DNA from: JAYWDA01 sp043747555 | GTDB lineage: Bacteria; Bdellovibrionota; Bdellovibrionia; Bdellovibrionales; Bdellovibrionaceae | Direction: 5' to 3' | NCBI GenBank assembly: GCA_043747555.1 | Contig: JAYTOY010000053.1 | Coordinates: 1 to 35,532 of the forward strand | Length of the DNA stretch: 35,532 bases | Shown: in pieces, positions 32,688-35,532 of the stretch | Position numbering within the stretch: position 1 is the stretch's first letter | How the letters are laid out: every line of letters begins with the position of its first letter | Notes under the pieces: generated by a model | What the model saw: only the letters and a program-made list of their open reading frames with translations | Told to the model about the DNA's origin: nothing | Databases searched by the model: none | Program-made: the position numbers and the translations under genes

Positions 32688-33074
32688 TTATTCACAACCT
32701 GATTGAGTTATAATTTCAAGAATAGTCGCAATTTTTCTGCCCATATGATCATTAAAAGTAGAGCTTAAAACTTTGATATTTTGATAACCAGGGTGCATTC
32801 CATCAGGCAAATATTTAGAAACAAATAATGTTTCATACTGTGTCGCTGATTCAGCGTCGCGCTCTGAGGGATCTACTTCGGTCACTTTAGTTTTAATTTC
32901 TTGAAGTCCATACATTGAAATCGCCTGAGGACATTTCATTTTTAATTCGTAGATAATTTTTTCTTGAAGAGGCACTGGCAGGGGGCTGCCGGCTTTAAAA
33001 ACACTGGCAATTGTGTTCGCCGATGCTGTGATTGCCATTAATGATACAAAAAGTCCGCATAAAATCGATTTCAT
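32688..33074 (-). CDS. Small secreted protein, unknown function
   Basis: The ATG at 33074 is chosen over the upstream start at 33128: GGGAG precedes it and it yields a signal peptide (MKSILCGLFVSLMAITASA). The product has 128 residues; the mature part includes two Cys (KMKCPQA and the C-terminal QSGCE) that may form a disulfide. It lies 24 bp upstream of the cytochrome gene in the same direction and may be co-transcribed with it. The ribosome site sits inside a palindrome (see next entry). No family is recognised. Confidence 0.65.
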   Translation of the reverse strand: MKSILCGLFVSLMAITASANTIASVFKAGSPLPVPLQEKIIYELKMKCPQAISMYGLQEIKTKVTEVDPSERDAESATQYETLFVSKYLPDGMHPGYQNIKVLSSTFNDHMGRKIATILEIITQSGCE

Positions 33075-33077
33075 AAT

Positions 33078-33204
33078 CAAACTCCCGAGTTTGTTGAATG
33101 ATTTAAAATTAACCTTCAATTGAGGCACGGTGTAGCACCGTTTCCTGAAAAAATCTGTCAGGATTCAATTATTTGCCATTTTACTGGGGAGGTATTAGAA
33201 CCTC
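33078..33204. promoter_or_regulatory. Divergent intergenic region with four inverted repeats
   Basis: Between the small secreted protein and the HEQNH protein lie CAAACTC/GAGTTTG (33078-33093, enclosing the minus-strand ribosome site), ACGGTG-TAG-CACCGT (33127-33141), TCCTGA/TCAGGA (33143-33163) and GAGGT/ACCTC (33189-33204). They could be operators for either direction, or RNA hairpins in the leaders. Promoter boxes are not clear. Confidence 0.45.
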
Positions 33205-33224
33205 AGTGAATAACTTACACATTC

Positions 33225-34178
33225 ATGAGAGTAGCTAGGACCATGGCAAAAAAATCACCCCAAAGCAGACCCCAAACGGATGTCGAGTTTTTTATAGAAG
33301 ATCTTCGACAGCTTTGCGCTTTACCAAATTTTAAAAAACATGAAAAGCATGTCCTTAGTGAATATCCCTTCGACCATCAGTTACTCAGTGCAAGTCAATT
33401 GTATCGCCAAAGCCGAAAGCTTTATCTGTCTTTGGGGGGAATTTATTCCGCAAAAGTTTGCTCCACAATGCGCTCCTTAAGTGCTCAAGATCTTTTTAAA
33501 GATGAGATCGAATTTTCACCGTCTTTCACCGAGCTCAGATGGTTTAAAGATAACTCTCATGATGTCACCGATCCCCAGGCAGAAATAGAAGCCCTTTCAA
33601 GGTTTAACGAAATTTCTATGTTTCATGAACAAAATCATCGTGTGATCTGGCGATTGCTTCCGCCAGCACCGTCAGAAGAACGAGATCTGTGCCGTTACTT
33701 AAACTTTGCAGAAAGCCTTGTTGTCACCTTGGATCTTGCGCTGGGGGATGAGTTAGGTAAAAAAGTTTCTCCGATTTTTGAGCGAATGAAAGTGATCTAT
33801 CGTTCTGGTGGAATCGATCAGTGGTCCAAGAAACCAAAACCCGAGTACCGAAAGTATTTGTTAGCCGTACTCACGACGACGTATCTGTTGCTAGAGATGG
33901 TCAATCCTGAAGATATATTAAAAGCGGTCGATTATATTTTTCCTGGCCAAAAGAAAATGAATAAAATGGCAGTCACCCGTGGCCTTGACCTAAGTGAACT
34001 GTTCTTTCGAATTACAAATCCTGGATGGCAAGAGCGGTACTGGCAAGATGCTGGAAAAAAATTAAAAGCCATGCACATAAAATCAAAAGAAGAGCCGCAC
34101 TATATGCCCGAAGATCCGTTAGATTTAGAAGAAGAGTTCCATATTGCGAATCGGGTGTTTGATTTTTATGGGCTCTAG
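33225..34178 (+). CDS. Unknown protein with an HEQNH zinc-protease-like motif
   Basis: The 317-residue protein has no signal peptide and is probably cytosolic. FHEQNH (H134, E135, H138) matches the HExxH zinc motif of metallopeptidases, and E163 in NFAES, 25 residues after the second His, could be the third ligand as in gluzincins. The rest is helical, with hydrophobic stretches (about 158-180 and 205-225) and a charged C-terminus (PEDPLDLEEEFHIANRVF). No named family is recognised, and HExxH alone occurs by chance, so enzyme activity is only a suggestion. The start is uncertain: ATG at 33225 has no ribosome site; ATG at 33243 has AGGA but too close. Either is possible. Confidence 0.65.
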   Translation: MRVARTMAKKSPQSRPQTDVEFFIEDLRQLCALPNFKKHEKHVLSEYPFDHQLLSASQLYRQSRKLYLSLGGIYSAKVCSTMRSLSAQDLFKDEIEFSPSFTELRWFKDNSHDVTDPQAEIEALSRFNEISMFHEQNHRVIWRLLPPAPSEERDLCRYLNFAESLVVTLDLALGDELGKKVSPIFERMKVIYRSGGIDQWSKKPKPEYRKYLLAVLTTTYLLLEMVNPEDILKAVDYIFPGQKKMNKMAVTRGLDLSELFFRITNPGWQERYWQDAGKKLKAMHIKSKEEPHYMPEDPLDLEEEFHIANRVFDFYGL

Positions 34179-34360
34179 CTGCGTGCACACCCTGGCCCAG
34201 GAAATTCCTTTTGCAGATTTAAAATTTGACGTTACCTAAGTTTAAAAAATCTCATATTAAGAATTTTTTTTCAAATCTAACCTAGCGTTTCGACCAGAAA
34301 ATAATAATGAACCATAAATTAAGTGGGAGAATATGCTCACTCTACATGATAAAGTAAATG
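34179..34360. other. AT-rich spacer before the DUF1996 gene
   Basis: No gene is seen. Short imperfect palindromes near 34190-34216 may end the upstream transcript. A 7-base ATGCTCA at 34333-34339 is complementary to the loop and flanks of the hairpin in the next entry. Confidence 0.3.
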
Positions 34361-34387
34361 TAAGATTAATGAGCATCATTAATCTTA
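34361..34387 (+). promoter_or_regulatory. Perfect 12-bp inverted repeat directly before the DUF1996 ribosome site
   Basis: TAAGATTAATGA and its exact complement flank the spacer GCA. It ends 2 bases before AAGGGGG, the ribosome site of the gene at 34401. It could be a dimeric repressor operator or an mRNA hairpin affecting translation; the 3-base spacer and position fit either. Confidence 0.65.
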
Positions 34388-34400
34388 ACAAGGGGGCAGA

Positions 34401-35351
34401 ATGACAAAACTAACTATCGCCGCATTACTTTTCGCAGGCGTCGCCTATGCCGAAGAGCAAATTTACCCGAACATGACGCCAGCGATTGGATACAATACAA
34501 TTCGTGTTAAGGCTACAACAGAATTACCACCGGCAACTGGTGGTGCATTTAGAATTGTGTGTAAGCCTAGTCATATGAGCACTGATGACCCAATAGTGTT
34601 TCCAAATCAGCAAGGCGCAGCCCATCACCACACTTTCTACGGTAACACTTCAACTAATTTTGCTAGCAATGTAAATGATATGAGTTCTGTTGGTAACAGT
34701 ACATGTAAGGGTGGTTTAGTGAACCGCAGCTCATACTGGATGCCGTCTATGATTAATACTGTAACAAATACTCCAGTATTACCGGAACTTGCTATTTTTT
34801 ATTATAAAACTGGGCGCACACCAAGTGGACTAATAAACGTTCCACCAAAAGGTTTAAGGATGATAGCTGGCAATGGTAAGGCGACTTCAGAGGCTGAAGG
34901 TCAAGCTAATTACACTTGCTTGAGTCGTACCCCATTCTATGGGTGGAAGAAGAGCATTCCAATTTGTAATGCTGGAGAAACTATGCAGATGAAAATTAAT
35001 TTTCCACAGTGCTGGGATGGTAAAAATTTAGATTCTGCAGATCACAAAAGTCATATGGCACATACGAACAGACTTTTAACCACAGCCAACAAATGTCCTA
35101 CGACTCACCCAATTTCTTTACCAAACATATCAGTCAACTTTAATTTTAAAGTTGCGCCAGGCGTGGATATGAGTAAATGGAGATTATCTAGTGATCACTA
35201 TGCGGCGGGTTTACCAGGTGGTTATTCAGGTCATGCTGATTGGGTAAATGGTTGGGATCAGGAATTTATAACTATTATTGTTAAGAATTGCCTTAACAAA
35301 GGAGTTGATTGTCATGCATCACTTTTAGGTGATGGCAGAATGATTTATTAA
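34401..35351 (+). CDS. Secreted DUF1996 protein
   Basis: The protein has 316 residues; the ATG has AAGGGGG upstream. A signal peptide (MTKLTIAALLFAGVAYA) is followed by a DUF1996 domain over almost the full mature length. Family hallmarks are DDPIVFPNQQGAAHHHTFYGNT (about 62-83, shown here as DDPIVFP and AAHHHTFYGN), GNSTCKGGLVNRSSYWMPS (98-116), FPQCWDGKNLDS, and SGHADWVNGWDQE near the end. The conserved His/Asp/Trp set suggests a metal- or sugar-binding secreted protein; the function of the domain is not established to my knowledge. Several Cys may form disulfides. It is a single gene with its own terminator, and likely regulated through the inverted repeat in its leader. Confidence 0.85.
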   Translation: MTKLTIAALLFAGVAYAEEQIYPNMTPAIGYNTIRVKATTELPPATGGAFRIVCKPSHMSTDDPIVFPNQQGAAHHHTFYGNTSTNFASNVNDMSSVGNSTCKGGLVNRSSYWMPSMINTVTNTPVLPELAIFYYKTGRTPSGLINVPPKGLRMIAGNGKATSEAEGQANYTCLSRTPFYGWKKSIPICNAGETMQMKINFPQCWDGKNLDSADHKSHMAHTNRLLTTANKCPTTHPISLPNISVNFNFKVAPGVDMSKWRLSSDHYAAGLPGGYSGHADWVNGWDQEFITIIVKNCLNKGVDCHASLLGDGRMIY

Positions 35352-35396
35352 TTACTACCTTGTGTTGTTTTTAGAAAATCAGTAAAAAATAAAAGC

Positions 35397-35430
35397 AAAT
35401 GGCCGAGAAAAAAATCCCTTGGCCATTTTT
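35397..35430 (+). terminator. Intrinsic terminator after the DUF1996 gene
   Basis: The 8-bp stem AAATGGCC with GGCCATTT encloses a 16-base loop and runs into a T-run, about 45 bp after the stop codon. The loop is larger than usual. Confidence 0.75.
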
Positions 35431-35491
35431 TAAAATGCCGTGAAATTTGCTTTGAGAATTTTTCCGAATATTTCAGTGAGAGGCGAAAGAA

Positions 35492-35532
35492 TGGCGGAGA
35501 AGGTGAGATTCGAACTCACGGTAGTTTTTAAA
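35492..35532 (-). tRNA. tRNA-Ser, 3' part (rest outside window)
   Basis: Read on the minus strand, the window end gives CTACC, then the T-arm GTGAG-TTCGAAT-CTCAC, then the acceptor strand CTTCTCC, discriminator G and an encoded CCA. The G73 discriminator and a run that looks like the 3' side of a long variable arm (CTACC) indicate a class II tRNA, most likely serine. The anticodon lies beyond the window. Confidence 0.85.

Noticed and set aside
1..35532. CRISPR arrays, insertion-sequence ends or an intact prophage
   Set aside because: No direct repeats with regular spacers, no transposase and no phage structural genes were seen; the kelch tandem repeat is coding.

Overview
The window looks like chromosome from a Gram-negative bacterium of moderate-to-low GC (about 40%, estimated by eye). 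It carries many Sec signal peptides, one lipoprotein, an outer-membrane barrel and a periplasmic LolA-like domain. The gene mix and frequent TTG/GTG starts would fit Bdellovibrionota or a neighbouring former deltaproteobacterial lineage; this is an inference, since no marker gene settles it.

Layout. 1-3620: the 3' end of a kelch-repeat protein, a membrane-anchored SurA/PpiC-like protein, a small membrane protein, and a secreted protein with Ig-like repeats that ends at a strong terminator. 3837-5463: a secreted glycerophosphodiester phosphodiesterase, converging on a small secreted protein and the remnant of a plasmid/phage-type DUF3987 ATPase. 5530-9934: an RND/MMPL-type exporter fused to a periplasmic LolA-like domain, overlapping the gene of an outer-membrane barrel protein; together they look like an envelope lipid exporter. 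9969-12033 (minus): a PafA-like alkaline phosphatase and a small secreted protein. 12079-12409: a guanine-deaminase-like gene with its middle deleted.

12621-21276 is the centrepiece: a three-gene iterative polyketide synthase operon. The 2037-residue synthase reads KS-AT-ACP-ACP-ACP-(degenerate ACP)-KR-half DH. A ferritin-like diiron oxygenase follows, then a 526-residue protein whose start is the missing second half of the DH, followed by two more hotdog domains; the last resembles the thioesterases of enediyne/polyene cassettes. The dehydratase therefore appears split over two polypeptides with an oxygenase gene between them. Next is a 1716-residue Ser/Thr kinase-AAA-TPR-GAF-SpoIIE phosphatase protein (21389-26539).

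26562-29981 holds a divergent ovothiol pair: ovoA and a class V aminotransferase-fold enzyme that may be the sulfoxide lyase. 30139-35351 holds a transglutaminase-like secreted protein that probably starts at CTG, a four-haem cytochrome c lipoprotein, a small secreted protein, an unknown protein with an HEQNH motif, and a secreted DUF1996 protein preceded by a perfect 12-bp inverted repeat. The window ends inside a tRNA-Ser gene on the minus strand.

Working model (inference): the PKS operon makes a polyene-like chain. The diiron enzyme and hotdog domains may tailor or release it. The RND-LolA-barrel set could export this or another lipid. The kinase/phosphatase may signal independently of the operon.
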